In this document: one piece after another, positions 16,824 through 25,591 of the stretch | Layout: each line of letters opens with the position of its first letter | How positions within the stretch are numbered: position 1 is the first letter of the stretch | Assembly (NCBI RefSeq): GCF_900113115.1 | Contig: NZ_FOOF01000013.1 | Coordinates: 124,001-188,000, forward strand | Length of the DNA stretch: 64,000 nucleotides | Source: Duganella sp. CF458 | Lineage (GTDB): Bacteria; Pseudomonadota; Gammaproteobacteria; Burkholderiales; Burkholderiaceae_D | Reading direction: 5' to 3' | The notes under the pieces: generated by a model | Databases searched by the model: none | What the model saw: only the letters and a program-made list of their open reading frames with translations | What the model was told of the DNA's origin: nothing | Made by a program: the position numbers and the translations under genes

Positions 16824-17135
16824 TTATTTCTGCGGCTTGGTGTGCTTCATGGCGTAGTACAGGTGCTGCCACCAGTGCTCGCGGGACTGCACGCTCAGCA
16901 TGCACTGGCGGTCGATCTCTTCTTTGAAGACCCGGTCGCGGCATTGCATATTGGCTAGCGCATTGCGCTGGTTCTCCGCATTCACCACCGCCAGCACAAG
17001 CCAGAACACCAGCCCGGACAGCACAACCACCAGCGTCCAGGCCAGGTGGTTGACCCAGGTGCGCTGCACCAGGCCGGCCTCGTCAGGGGCCGACTCCCGG
17101 AATGCACGCATCACACCTTCTTCACGTTGATCCAT
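16824..17135 (-). CDS. Small single-span membrane protein
   Basis: 103 residues: a cytoplasmic N-terminus (MDQREEGVMRAF), one membrane helix (about 30-52), then a roughly 50-residue soluble domain with two cysteines (MQCRDRVFKEEIDRQCML). No family recognised. It starts 3 nt after the dsbA stop, so the two are co-transcribed; the paired cysteines outside the membrane could be a DsbA substrate, which is speculation. Confidence 0.7.
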   Translation of the reverse strand: MDQREEGVMRAFRESAPDEAGLVQRTWVNHLAWTLVVVLSGLVFWLVLAVVNAENQRNALANMQCRDRVFKEEIDRQCMLSVQSREHWWQHLYYAMKHTKPQK

Positions 17136-17138
17136 GTC

Positions 17139-17795
17139 TTATTTCTTGGTCGCTGCAGCCTTGGCTACCAGGTAATCGGCAACAGCCAGCGCTGCGGCCT
17201 GGGACTGCTCTTCCGGCTGGCCCGGACGGCCGGCCATGGATGGGGAAGTCACGTAACGGCCGTCGATCACCAGCGTTGGCGCGCTATCCACCTTGTACTG
17301 GGCGACGATGCTCTCCATACGCTTCATTTTAGACTCGACGCTGAAGGATTTATAGACGCTTTCGTACTTGGCCTTGTCGACCCCGGCGCTGACCACCACG
17401 GCGGTCACGTCTTCCTCACGCATCAGGCGTTTGCGCTCGTTGTGAATCGCATGGAACAGCTTCTGGCTGGCGGCATCGGTGCTACCCATGGTTTCCAGGG
17501 TCACGTAGGCGCGTGCCAGCGGGTCTTTTTCGCCGCGGGCAAAGTGGATGCGGCGGAAGTGGATCTTGTCGGCGTTCTGCTTGACCCAGGCCGACATGCG
17601 CGGCTCGAGCGCGTTGCAGTGCGGGCAGGTGAACATGAAGAACTCGACCACCTCGACTTTCTTGCCCTGGGCTTCGGTGCGCACCGGGGTATCGAGGACC
17701 GTAAAGTCAACGCCCTGTTTCGGCTCGGCGGCATGGGCGCCGGCGGCGGTGAACATCAGGGCGGCAGAAGCAATCAGCAGTCGCAGCAAACGCAT
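17139..17795 (-). CDS. dsbA: Thiol:disulfide interchange protein DsbA
   Basis: 218 residues. Periplasmic oxidase that makes disulfide bonds in exported proteins. Signal peptide about 1-22 (ending GAHA), active site CPHC at residues 57-60 in EFFMFTCPHC, cis-proline loop SAPTLVIDG near 172. Start at MRLLRLLIAS was chosen because AAGGA lies 5-6 nt before it; longer readings add a charged leader that would spoil the signal peptide. First gene of a two-gene unit. Confidence 0.96.
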   Translation of the reverse strand: MRLLRLLIASAALMFTAAGAHAAEPKQGVDFTVLDTPVRTEAQGKKVEVVEFFMFTCPHCNALEPRMSAWVKQNADKIHFRRIHFARGEKDPLARAYVTLETMGSTDAASQKLFHAIHNERKRLMREEDVTAVVVSAGVDKAKYESVYKSFSVESKMKRMESIVAQYKVDSAPTLVIDGRYVTSPSMAGRPGQPEEQSQAAALAVADYLVAKAAATKK

Positions 17796-17913
17796 GGTCA
17801 TCCTTAAAGAGGTAAATGGTAAACGCCGCGAGATTACCATTTTTTGCGCGCTGTGATCAGCCCCGCGGGCCAAATTGGCGCCGGCGGGGCGGTTTTAAGC
17901 TTCGTTTAAGCGC

Positions 17914-19857
17914 TTAAAAGTCGTAGCGCGCCGAAACTTTCAGTTGGCGGCCACTGTTCGGGTAGATGCCCGCGCGGCAGCTGAAGGCCTGGCTGAAGTG
18001 CTCCTTGTCGAACATGTTCAGCGCCGTCGCCGCCAGCTCCCATTGGCCGAACTTGCGCGCATAGCGGCCGTCGACCACGGTGTAGGCCGGCATGCGGGTG
18101 CTGCAGCTGTTATCGAAATCGCTACCATAACGCTGCTCGCCGACGCGCTGCACGCCGATGTCGGCGCTCTGGCCGTCGGACGGCAGCCATGCCAGGCGCA
18201 CGGTCAGGATGTTCTTCGGCACCAGCGCCAGCTCGCGGCCGGCGTTGGAGCCGGAGCGGAACTCGGCATCCACTTGCTGGAAGTGGCCCTGGACCTGCCA
18301 TGCCGGCGCGAAGCGGTAGCTGCCGTCCAGCTCGAAGCCCTGGCGTCGGGTCGGTGCCAGGTTGGTGTTGGCGCCGAACATGCCTGCGGTCGGATCGTAG
18401 TAGATCTCGTTGTCCAGCTTGTGGCGGAACACGCGCGCGTCGACCTTGGCGGCGCCTTGCGCGTAACCGAGGCCGATCTCGGCATCGTGCGAAGTCTGGG
18501 TTGCCAGCGGCTTGTTCGCTTGCGGGGTGAAGCCGTTCTCGTCGGAGTTGGCGACGCGGTAGCTCTGGCCAAGCTTGGCCCATGCGGTCAGGCCCGGCGC
18601 GGCCAGCATGCTGCCCTGCACTTCCCACGCGTTATTGGCTTGCTTGACGCTGTAAGTGGCGGTGGTGAACGGCACTGGATCGACGGAGTCCTTGTCGAAC
18701 AGTTCGCGGCGCACACCGGCGGACAGGCGCAATTGCTGCGGGCCGGCGAACTTCATCTCGTCGCGCAGATAGAAGGCTTTGCTCTTCTGGGTGGCATCGG
18801 CCGCCGAGAAGGCGGAGCTGGTGACGCGGTTCCAGCGGCCGAAGTCGAAGCCGGCTACCAGTTCGTTCAGCATGCCGTTGAACTGGCCCAGGTGGCGTAC
18901 GCGCGGCGAGAACTGGCTCTGCTTGGTGTCGTAGGCCGAGCTGGAAACGCCGAATGCGCTGAAGTACGTGGCTTCGGCTTCCTTCTTGCGGTGCGACAGT
19001 TCGGCCGCCAGGTCGAAGGCGCCGACCTTGTGTTCCCACGCTGCGGTGTAGCGGTCGGTATCGAGCTTGCCGAAGTCGTTCGGTGTCAGGGTTTGGCGCG
19101 GATTGGCCTTGAATTGCGCTTCCGTCAGGCTGCCGGCGAAGCGCTGGTCCTGGCGCGCGATATCGGCGCGCAGCGAGATGCGGCCGACGCCGGTGTTGAA
19201 CTTGACGCCGCCGTTCAGGCGCGACTGCTTGAATTCATTGTTGTCGCGGTAGTTGTCGGCGCGCTGGTGGCCGCCCGATGCGTCAAAGGCGAAATCGTCG
19301 AAGCCCTGTGCCAGGCTGGCGCGTACTTCACCGCTGTCGAACTGGCCCAGCTCCGTGAACATATTGCCGCTGCGCTCGCCGGCCTGGGAGCGCTTGGTGG
19401 TGATCTGGATCACGCCGCCGGTGGCGCCCTCGCCATACAGCACGCTGGCGCCGCCACGCATGATGTCGATGCGCTCCACCATGTCGATCGGGATGGTGGA
19501 CAGGGTTGCGCTGGACAGCTCGTTCTCGTTCAGGCGAACGCCATCGAGCACGATCACCACGTTCTGGTCGCTGTTGGTGCCGAAGCCGCGCAGGTCGAGG
19601 CCGAAGTCCGGGCTGCCGGTCAGGCTCTGGCGCCCGTACACGCCGCCGATCTTGCGGATCGCCTGGTTGACGTCGGCTACGCCGGCGCGACGGATATCGG
19701 CCGCGGTAATGGTGGTGGCGCCGATCGGCAGCAGCGATGGGTCGCTGGCGAAGCGGGAACCGGAAACGACAACGGTGTTCGATTGGGCTTGGGCCGCTGC
19801 GGCGAAGCACAGGGCGATAGCTGCGGCAAGCGCGCAGCGCGAGGTGATCAAGGTCAT
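17914..19857 (-). CDS. btuB: TonB-dependent vitamin B12 receptor
   Basis: 647 residues. Signal peptide 1-24, TonB-box-like NTVVVSGSR right after it, plug (about 40-150: VIVLDGVRLNENELSSATLSTIP, IDIMRGGASVLYGEGATGG) and barrel ending in aromatic Phe (SARYDF). The overall look is BtuB/vitamin receptor, and the long leader carries a cobalamin riboswitch, so cobalamin or a related corrinoid is the likely ligand. ATG 19857 (MTLITSRCAL) is the start that begins the signal peptide; readings from further upstream translate the riboswitch. No btuF/btuC genes adjoin. Confidence 0.92.
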   Translation of the reverse strand: MTLITSRCALAAAIALCFAAAAQAQSNTVVVSGSRFASDPSLLPIGATTITAADIRRAGVADVNQAIRKIGGVYGRQSLTGSPDFGLDLRGFGTNSDQNVVIVLDGVRLNENELSSATLSTIPIDMVERIDIMRGGASVLYGEGATGGVIQITTKRSQAGERSGNMFTELGQFDSGEVRASLAQGFDDFAFDASGGHQRADNYRDNNEFKQSRLNGGVKFNTGVGRISLRADIARQDQRFAGSLTEAQFKANPRQTLTPNDFGKLDTDRYTAAWEHKVGAFDLAAELSHRKKEAEATYFSAFGVSSSAYDTKQSQFSPRVRHLGQFNGMLNELVAGFDFGRWNRVTSSAFSAADATQKSKAFYLRDEMKFAGPQQLRLSAGVRRELFDKDSVDPVPFTTATYSVKQANNAWEVQGSMLAAPGLTAWAKLGQSYRVANSDENGFTPQANKPLATQTSHDAEIGLGYAQGAAKVDARVFRHKLDNEIYYDPTAGMFGANTNLAPTRRQGFELDGSYRFAPAWQVQGHFQQVDAEFRSGSNAGRELALVPKNILTVRLAWLPSDGQSADIGVQRVGEQRYGSDFDNSCSTRMPAYTVVDGRYARKFGQWELAATALNMFDKEHFSQAFSCRAGIYPNSGRQLKVSARYDF

Positions 19858-19942
19858 GGCTTTTATGATGAGTATTTTCCGCCTGCCTCCCCGCAGCCGG
19901 AATCCACGGAAGTCGATCCCTGTGCGGGTGCGCTTCCACCTC

Positions 19943-20120
19943 CCTGGCCGGTATCCGGGCTGGCAAGACTGACCGATCCACCTTCCTGCGTGTTCATTCA
20001 TGCAGTGGTTGTTTGGCGCGGCCTGCCGTCATGACGACGGCGCTTGCGTACCGTTGCGGGGGCAGCACATTGCGTTTCCCGTTTAACTGCCCCCATGAAC
20101 AGGAGGCGGGCACCAAGGCG
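19943..20120 (-). ncRNA. Cobalamin riboswitch
   Basis: Reading the minus strand from 20118: TTGGTGCC, a GGGGGCAG...CTGCCCCCGCAAC stem (about 20093-20054), CCACTG (20008-20003) and GGAAGG (19986-19981) forming the B12 box, then GCCAGCCCGGATACCGGCC (19964-19946). These are the ordered conserved blocks of the class. It lies 86 nt upstream of the btuB start and 5-6 nt after a -10 (TATAAT, 20131-20126). The remaining leader can form GC-rich stems that could hide the ribosome site when B12 is bound. Confidence 0.9.
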
Positions 20121-20125
20121 CGCAC

Positions 20126-20131
20126 ATTATA
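20126..20131 (-). promoter_or_regulatory. -10 element of the btuB/riboswitch promoter
   Basis: TATAAT on the minus strand, a full consensus -10, immediately before the riboswitch. The -35 about 17 bp away (GCGTCA) is weak. The position, giving a start at the first riboswitch base, supports it. Confidence 0.6.
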
Positions 20132-20179
20132 CGCTGCTTACGCTATAGTGACGCGTTGCCAAATTATTATGAGATAACC

Positions 20180-22321
20180 ATGCGCACTTTCATCGCGCTC
20201 GCCGCCGTCGCCCTGTTGGCCGGCGCCGCGGCAGCGCCAGCAGAAATACCGACCGTCGCGCGCAACGCCGCCGCAGTCAGCGTGCCCAGCGCGCCCCATG
20301 CCTGGGGCGGCATGCGCACCGGCCGGGAAGCCACGCTGTCCGACCGCGTGGTGGACTACAAGATCGAGGCCAGCCTCGATCCGGTCAAGCACACCATCGA
20401 CGGCAAGCAGCGCCTGACCTGGCGCAACCGCAGCAGCGAGCCGGTGCGCAGCGTGTACCTGCACCTGTACCTGAACGCTTTCCAGAATTCCGGCAGCACC
20501 TACTTCACCGAACAGCGCAAGAGCGGCGGCGGCTTCCGCTCGGGCGTCGATACCAAGGATGGCGACTGGGGCTATATCGATCTGCGCAGCGTGCAGCAGA
20601 ACGGCGCCAACGTGGCGTGGAAATTCGTGCAGCCCGATGGCGGTCCCGTCACCGACCGCACCGTGGTGCGCATGGACCTGCCTCAGCCGGTTGCACCCGG
20701 CGCCAGCACGACGCTCGACATCAGCTTCTTCGACCAGTTGCCGCGCGTGGCATCGCGTACCGGCTATTTCGGTACCTTCCACCTGGTGGCGCAGTGGTTC
20801 CCCAAGATTGCCGTACTGGAGCTGCCCGGTGAACGCGGCGCCACCCAGGCCCGCTGGAATGCGCACGAGTTTCACGCCGAATCGGAGTTTTACGCCGACT
20901 TCGGCAGCTACGACGTCAAGCTGACCGTGCCAAAAGGCTATACCGTGGGCGCCACCGGCGAACTGCAAGGCCAGCCGGTCGAAAAGGACGGCAAGCTGAC
21001 CCACCACTACATGCAGGGCGACGTGCACGATTTCGCCTGGACTGCCGACAGCCGCAGCGCCAGGCCGCTGACCGACACCTGGACCGGCGCCGGCAGCCCA
21101 CAGGTGAAGATCACGGTGTTGTTCCCGCCGGAATACGCATCGAACGCGGCGCCCGCACTGAAGGCCACCAAGGATTCGCTGGACTACTTCTCGAAGACGC
21201 TCGGCCCTTACCCGTACAAGACGGTCACCGTGGTGATCCCGCCGTACAACGCGCGCGAAGCGGCCGGCATGGAATACCCGACCTTCTTCACCGCCGATGC
21301 CTACAAGGATGTCACGCCGGGCACGTTCAGCGCTTTCGAGCTCGATTTCGTCACCATCCACGAATTCGGCCACGGCTACTTCTACGGCATCCTCGCCAGC
21401 AACGAGTTCGAGGAACCGATGCTGGACGAAGGCTTGAACCAGTACTGGAACACGCGCATGCTGGCCGACCTGCGCCGTACCATCGATGCCACCACGCCCC
21501 TTCTCGACAAGATCGGCTTTGCACCGCGCTTCGATGTCTGGCAGGTCGAGCGCGCCGTGAGCCCGCGCGATGAACCAGCCGATCCGCTGGGTGCCAGCGC
21601 CTTCCATCGCCTGCAGGGGGTGGGGCCGGTGTATTCGCGCACCGCAACCACCATGCACGACCTGGAGGCCCAGCTAGGCAAGGAGGTGATGGGGCGCGCC
21701 TTCCAGGAGTACTATCGCCGTTGGAAATTCCGGCATCCGAGCGTTGCCGATTTCCGCGAGGTGTTGAGCGAGGTAAGCGGCAAGCGCGAACTGGTGGAGC
21801 GGGTATTCGCCCAGCAGGTGTACAGCGTCAGCCGCGTCGATGACCGCATCGCCAAGTTCACCAGCGCCGAGGTGGTGCCGCTTCCCGGCATGCAGGTAGA
21901 GAACGGCAAGCACGTCGAGTTGACGGCGGAGCAGGCCGAGGAGCGGGAAGACCAGCAGCGCAAAGCTTGGGAGAAGGCGCACCCGAATGCGAAAACAGGC
22001 GAAGGTCCCTTCCCTTACCACACCATGGTCACGGTGCGCCGGCGCGGTGCCGACGTGCCGCAAACCCTGGTCGTCAGCTTCGCCGACGGCAGCAAGGAAA
22101 CCGTGCAATGGAGCGGAGAAGAGCGCTGGCAGACCTTCGAATGGACCAAGCCATCGAAGGCCGTGTCGGCCGAAATCGATCCTGGCCGCAAGAACTACCT
22201 CGACGCCAACAAGCTCGATGACAGCCGCACGCTCAAGTCCGACGGCCGCGCCGCGCGCCGATGGACCTTCGACTTTGCCGCCATCGTCCAGACCCTGATC
22301 TCCTTCATCGCGACCCTATGA
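20180..22321 (+). CDS. M1-family (gluzincin) metallopeptidase, exported
   Basis: 713 residues. Signal peptide about 1-20. An N-terminal saddle domain of M1 type (SLDPVKHTIDGKQRLTWRN near 70) precedes a catalytic domain with zinc motif HEFGH (His394, His398) and third ligand Glu417, the HExxH-X18-E spacing of M1 enzymes. The usual GAMEN substrate motif appears as AAGMEYPT just before it. Likely periplasmic. The stop shares ATGA with the next gene, so the two are translationally coupled. Substrate unknown. Confidence 0.9.
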   Translation: MRTFIALAAVALLAGAAAAPAEIPTVARNAAAVSVPSAPHAWGGMRTGREATLSDRVVDYKIEASLDPVKHTIDGKQRLTWRNRSSEPVRSVYLHLYLNAFQNSGSTYFTEQRKSGGGFRSGVDTKDGDWGYIDLRSVQQNGANVAWKFVQPDGGPVTDRTVVRMDLPQPVAPGASTTLDISFFDQLPRVASRTGYFGTFHLVAQWFPKIAVLELPGERGATQARWNAHEFHAESEFYADFGSYDVKLTVPKGYTVGATGELQGQPVEKDGKLTHHYMQGDVHDFAWTADSRSARPLTDTWTGAGSPQVKITVLFPPEYASNAAPALKATKDSLDYFSKTLGPYPYKTVTVVIPPYNAREAAGMEYPTFFTADAYKDVTPGTFSAFELDFVTIHEFGHGYFYGILASNEFEEPMLDEGLNQYWNTRMLADLRRTIDATTPLLDKIGFAPRFDVWQVERAVSPRDEPADPLGASAFHRLQGVGPVYSRTATTMHDLEAQLGKEVMGRAFQEYYRRWKFRHPSVADFREVLSEVSGKRELVERVFAQQVYSVSRVDDRIAKFTSAEVVPLPGMQVENGKHVELTAEQAEEREDQQRKAWEKAHPNAKTGEGPFPYHTMVTVRRRGADVPQTLVVSFADGSKETVQWSGEERWQTFEWTKPSKAVSAEIDPGRKNYLDANKLDDSRTLKSDGRAARRWTFDFAAIVQTLISFIATL

Positions 22322-23178
22322 AACTGAGCGCCAACCTGAAAAACGCAAGCCGCGCCGCCCTGCAATGGCGCCTGCTTGTCATCTGGCTCGCCGCCGCCCT
22401 GCTGCCTACCCTGTTGCTCGCGCTGCCGATGTGGAGCACCCTGTCCGGCATCCTTTCCCATTCGGTGCATGCACCGCAACTGGCCAAGTCGCTGGACGTG
22501 CTGGCACTGGCCGACCTTATGGGCGAGTTCAAACGCAACAACCTGGCGCTGCAGGCTGGCGGCATAGGCGCGGCGGCGCTGGCCCTGCTGCTGTCGCCCC
22601 TCCTCACCGGCGTGATCGCCAGCGCGGGCCGGGCGCAGGAAACCGCCACCTTCCGCCAACTGTTCGCAGGCGGCGTGAGCGAATACCCGCGCATGTTCCG
22701 CATGCTGCTGTGGGCTGTCGTTCCCCTGGGCCTGGCGCTGGCCCTCGGCGGCGCTGTGGCCGACAGCGTGCAGGACATCGCGGAAAAAGCCAGCCTCGAA
22801 TCGACCGCCGACGCCTGGTCGCTGTGCGCCAACGTGCTGGGCGTGCTGCTGCTTGCCCTGGCCAACCTGACACTGGACGCGGGGCGCGCCCAGTTGGCCA
22901 TCGACCGCCGCCGCACATCCGCGGTCAAGGCCTGGTGGTCGGGCCTCAAGCTGCTGCTGCGCCGCCCGGCAGCCATGTTCGGCAGCTACCTGCTGCTGAC
23001 CGTGAGCGGCCTGCTGCTGGCCGGCTTGTTCGCGCTGGCACGCTTCAATGTGGAGGCCAGCAACGGCTTGCTGCTGGTGGCCGGTTTCCTGCTGGCGCAG
23101 CTGGTGGTGCTGGCGATGGCGTGGATGCGCGCGGCGCGGCTGTTTGCGCTAATGACGCTGTCTGCAACGAATCGCTGA
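22318..23178 (+). CDS. Polytopic inner membrane protein coupled to the M1 peptidase
   Basis: 286 residues with about six hydrophobic segments (near 18-36, 78-98, 127-147, 166-186, 217-240, 245-265) and no recognisable enzymatic motif. It begins on the ATG that overlaps the peptidase stop. Its layout is reminiscent of the DUF4013-like/permease-type membrane proteins, but I do not assign a family. Co-translation suggests it anchors or works with the peptidase. Confidence 0.75.
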   Translation: MKLSANLKNASRAALQWRLLVIWLAAALLPTLLLALPMWSTLSGILSHSVHAPQLAKSLDVLALADLMGEFKRNNLALQAGGIGAAALALLLSPLLTGVIASAGRAQETATFRQLFAGGVSEYPRMFRMLLWAVVPLGLALALGGAVADSVQDIAEKASLESTADAWSLCANVLGVLLLALANLTLDAGRAQLAIDRRRTSAVKAWWSGLKLLLRRPAAMFGSYLLLTVSGLLLAGLFALARFNVEASNGLLLVAGFLLAQLVVLAMAWMRAARLFALMTLSATNR

Positions 23179-23197
23179 GCGGAGTATATTGGTGGGC

Positions 23198-23986
23198 ATG
23201 ACTACCTTGCCCACCTTCTTCCTGTCGCACGGCGGCGGCCCATGGCCCTGGATGCGTGACCAGTTCGGCAACGCTTACGACCAGCTGGATGCAGCGCTGC
23301 GCGACTTGCCGCGCCTGGCCGGCGGCAAGCCGAAAGCCCTGCTGGTGGTCACCGCGCACTGGGAGGGTCGCGACTTCCTCGTTTCATCGTCGGCCAAGCC
23401 GCCGATGATCTACGACTACGGCGGCTTCCCGCCCCATACTTACCAGATCCAGTACCCTGCCCCCGGTTCGCCGCAACTGGCGGCGCGCGTGATCGAATTG
23501 CTGGGTACCCGTGCCCGGCTGGATCCGGAGCGCGGCTTCGACCACGGCACGTTCAGCGCCATGTATCCCGCCTTCCCGCAAGCCGATGTGCCGATCGTGC
23601 AGCTCTCGCTGCGTCATGGCCTGGACCCGGCCGAACACCTGGAGATCGGGCGCCTGCTGCGGCCCTTGCGTGACGAAGGCATCCTGATCGTCGGCAGCGG
23701 CCTGAGTTACCACAACCTGCGCGCTTTCAACGCCGCCGGCGCCGAGGCTTCACACGTGTTCGATGGCTGGCTGCGCGACACGATGACTGCTGCGCCGGCC
23801 GAGCGCATCAGGCGCCTGCTGGAATGGGAGCGTGCACCGGCCGCGCGTATGGCGCACCCGCGCGAAGAACACTTGCTGCCGTTGATGGTGGTGGTAGGCG
23901 CGGCCGAGGATGCGGCCGCACAGGTGGTGTATCACGAAGACCGCTTCATGGGGGCGCTGGCGGTCAGCAGCTTCATGCTGGGCTGA
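23198..23986 (+). CDS. DODA-type extradiol dioxygenase (LigB superfamily)
   Basis: 262 residues. Resembles 4,5-DOPA dioxygenase extradiol / YgiD. Putative metal and catalytic histidines sit in FFLSHGGGP (His11), VVTAHWEG (near 52), GSGLSYHNLR (near 171) and the C-terminal MAHPREEHLLPL segment. ATG 23198 follows GGTGGG; an in-frame GTG 9 nt earlier is possible. In bacteria the natural catechol substrate is usually unknown. It ends 16 bp from the convergent ylqF stop. Confidence 0.92.
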   Translation: MTTLPTFFLSHGGGPWPWMRDQFGNAYDQLDAALRDLPRLAGGKPKALLVVTAHWEGRDFLVSSSAKPPMIYDYGGFPPHTYQIQYPAPGSPQLAARVIELLGTRARLDPERGFDHGTFSAMYPAFPQADVPIVQLSLRHGLDPAEHLEIGRLLRPLRDEGILIVGSGLSYHNLRAFNAAGAEASHVFDGWLRDTMTAAPAERIRRLLEWERAPAARMAHPREEHLLPLMVVVGAAEDAAAQVVYHEDRFMGALAVSSFMLG

Positions 23987-24002
23987 TTCCAGGGTGTCGC
24001 GG

Positions 24003-24950
24003 TCAGGTGCCGCGCTTGCCCTTCAGGCGTTCGGCTTCCTTCTCGGCGGCTTTGCGCTCCGCCTCTTCCGACTTGATGCGCTCCGCTTCCGCGTGGATCG
24101 CCAGCGCTGCGGCGCGGGTGGCCGGTGTTTCCAGCGAAATGCGGCCCAGCGCGCCGCTGCGGTAATCCAGCAACAGCATATGCGATGCTTTCTCGAAGTC
24201 CCAGTCGCCGCCCTTCAAGCGATAGCTGCGCAGTTGCGCCACGCGTTCGATCAGCGCCACGCCGTCCATGGCCGACACGTCGGCCTTGTAGCGCGCCTTC
24301 AGCAATTCCGGATAGCGCTGCAGCAGTTCTTCCGCCAGCCATACCGCCACTTCTTCCTCGATCAGCGCATTGGCGCCGATCGCATGCGAAGCCGCCAGCG
24401 CCATACCGTCGGACGGCATTTCGATCTTCGGCCACAGCAGGCCTGGCGTATCGATCAGCACCGTTTCCAGATCGAGGTAAATCTTCTGCTGCTGCTTGGT
24501 GACTGCCGGTTCGTCGCCCACTTTCGCCACGCGGCGCTTGAGCAATGCATTCATCAGGGTCGACTTGCCGACGTTGGGAATGCCCATGATCATCATGCGC
24601 AGCGGCTTGATCGGCTCGTTGCGGTGCGGCGCCAGCTTGCGCGCCTTGGAAATCACCTTGGCCACGTCGGACGGCTTCTTGGTCGTCATCGCATAGGCGG
24701 TGACGGTCTTGTCCTGCTCGAAATGGCGGATCCAGGCCGCGGTGGCATCCGGGTCGGCCAGGTCGATCTTGTTCAGGATCTTCAGGCAAGGGCGTTGGCG
24801 GAACTTGCGCAGTTCCTCCACCAGCGGATTGCAGCTGGCCGCAGGCAGGCGCGCGTCAACCACTTCGATGACGACATCGACGTCGGCCATCTGTTCCGCC
24901 GCCTTTTTCTTGGCGGCGTTCATATGCCCGGGGAACCATTGGATAGACAT
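24003..24950 (-). CDS. ylqF: Ribosome biogenesis GTPase YlqF/RbgA family
   Basis: 315 residues. Circularly permuted GTPase: the G4 motif NKID (60-63) precedes G1 GIPNVGKST (123-131) and G3 DTPG (about 168), the hallmark of the YlqF/YjeQ group. The N-terminus WFPGHMNAAKK is diagnostic for YlqF, which helps late 50S assembly. The C-terminal lysine/glutamate-rich tail probably binds RNA or is disordered. Stands alone on its strand beside the TonB-C gene. Confidence 0.95.
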   Translation of the reverse strand: MSIQWFPGHMNAAKKKAAEQMADVDVVIEVVDARLPAASCNPLVEELRKFRQRPCLKILNKIDLADPDATAAWIRHFEQDKTVTAYAMTTKKPSDVAKVISKARKLAPHRNEPIKPLRMMIMGIPNVGKSTLMNALLKRRVAKVGDEPAVTKQQQKIYLDLETVLIDTPGLLWPKIEMPSDGMALAASHAIGANALIEEEVAVWLAEELLQRYPELLKARYKADVSAMDGVALIERVAQLRSYRLKGGDWDFEKASHMLLLDYRSGALGRISLETPATRAAALAIHAEAERIKSEEAERKAAEKEAERLKGKRGT

Positions 24951-24987
24951 GCTCTTGCCTTACGAATCGAATCAACAATCCGCCATT

Positions 24988-25590
24988 TTACCTCAAGACC
25001 ACCCTGCCGAACGAGGTGTCGGTGCGGGCGCCGGTGGCCTTGGGCGAGATGCCGAAACGACAAGTTTGCAGCCAGCTTACCGCATCGCGCACCACGCCGG
25101 CATCGAAATGCGCCGCCTCCGGCACGATGCGCTGCGCCTTGCCCTCGGGGTCGACCAGGAAGCGCAGCTTGATGGCGGCCCGGCCATCGGGGCGCTGCTC
25201 CAGGTTGTCGTAGCGCAGGAAGCGCTGCGACGGGGCGCAACTGCCGGGCAGCAGCATCGGCCGCAACGGCGCCGGGCCTTCCAGCGTCCAGGCATATTGC
25301 AGCGGGAAAACGGCGCCCTCGCGCGCCGCGGCCAGCCCCGGCTTGAAACGGCAGCGCGCCAGGCCGGCCAGCGCCGCCTGGTCCAGGATGCTCCAGCCGC
25401 TGCCTTGCTTCACATGCGCATTGCGCACGGCACCGTCGGCGCCGACCTGGAATTGCAGCATGGTGCTGCCTTCGATCTCATAGCGCACGGCTTCGCGCGG
25501 CCACTCGGGCACGGTGCAACTGGCCGGCGTGGCCAGCGACTCATAGGGAAAGGCGCTGGCACCGGCCAGCGCAAGCAACAGCGACAGCAT
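24988..25590 (-). CDS. TonB C-terminal-domain-like exported protein, tandem repeats
   Basis: 200 residues with a short signal peptide (1-13 or so) and no membrane anchor of classical TonB. Two TonB-C-like modules can be read: about 25-95 (EIEGSTMLQFQVGADGAVRNAHVKQG, ALAGLARCRFKPG) and 115-190 (RAAIKLRFLVDPEGKAQRI, AVSWLQTCRFG). It follows the histone-deacetylase-like gene by 1 nt, so the two are one transcript. Lacking the transmembrane helix and proline spacer, it is unlikely to energise receptors; role unknown. Confidence 0.75.
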   Translation of the reverse strand: MLSLLLALAGASAFPYESLATPASCTVPEWPREAVRYEIEGSTMLQFQVGADGAVRNAHVKQGSGWSILDQAALAGLARCRFKPGLAAAREGAVFPLQYAWTLEGPAPLRPMLLPGSCAPSQRFLRYDNLEQRPDGRAAIKLRFLVDPEGKAQRIVPEAAHFDAGVVRDAVSWLQTCRFGISPKATGARTDTSFGRVVLR

Positions 25591-25591
25591 G

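Noticed and set aside
17944..20034. A 696-codon plus-strand open frame opposite btuB
   Set aside because: It runs through the riboswitch and the signal peptide region antisense and has no recognisable domain.
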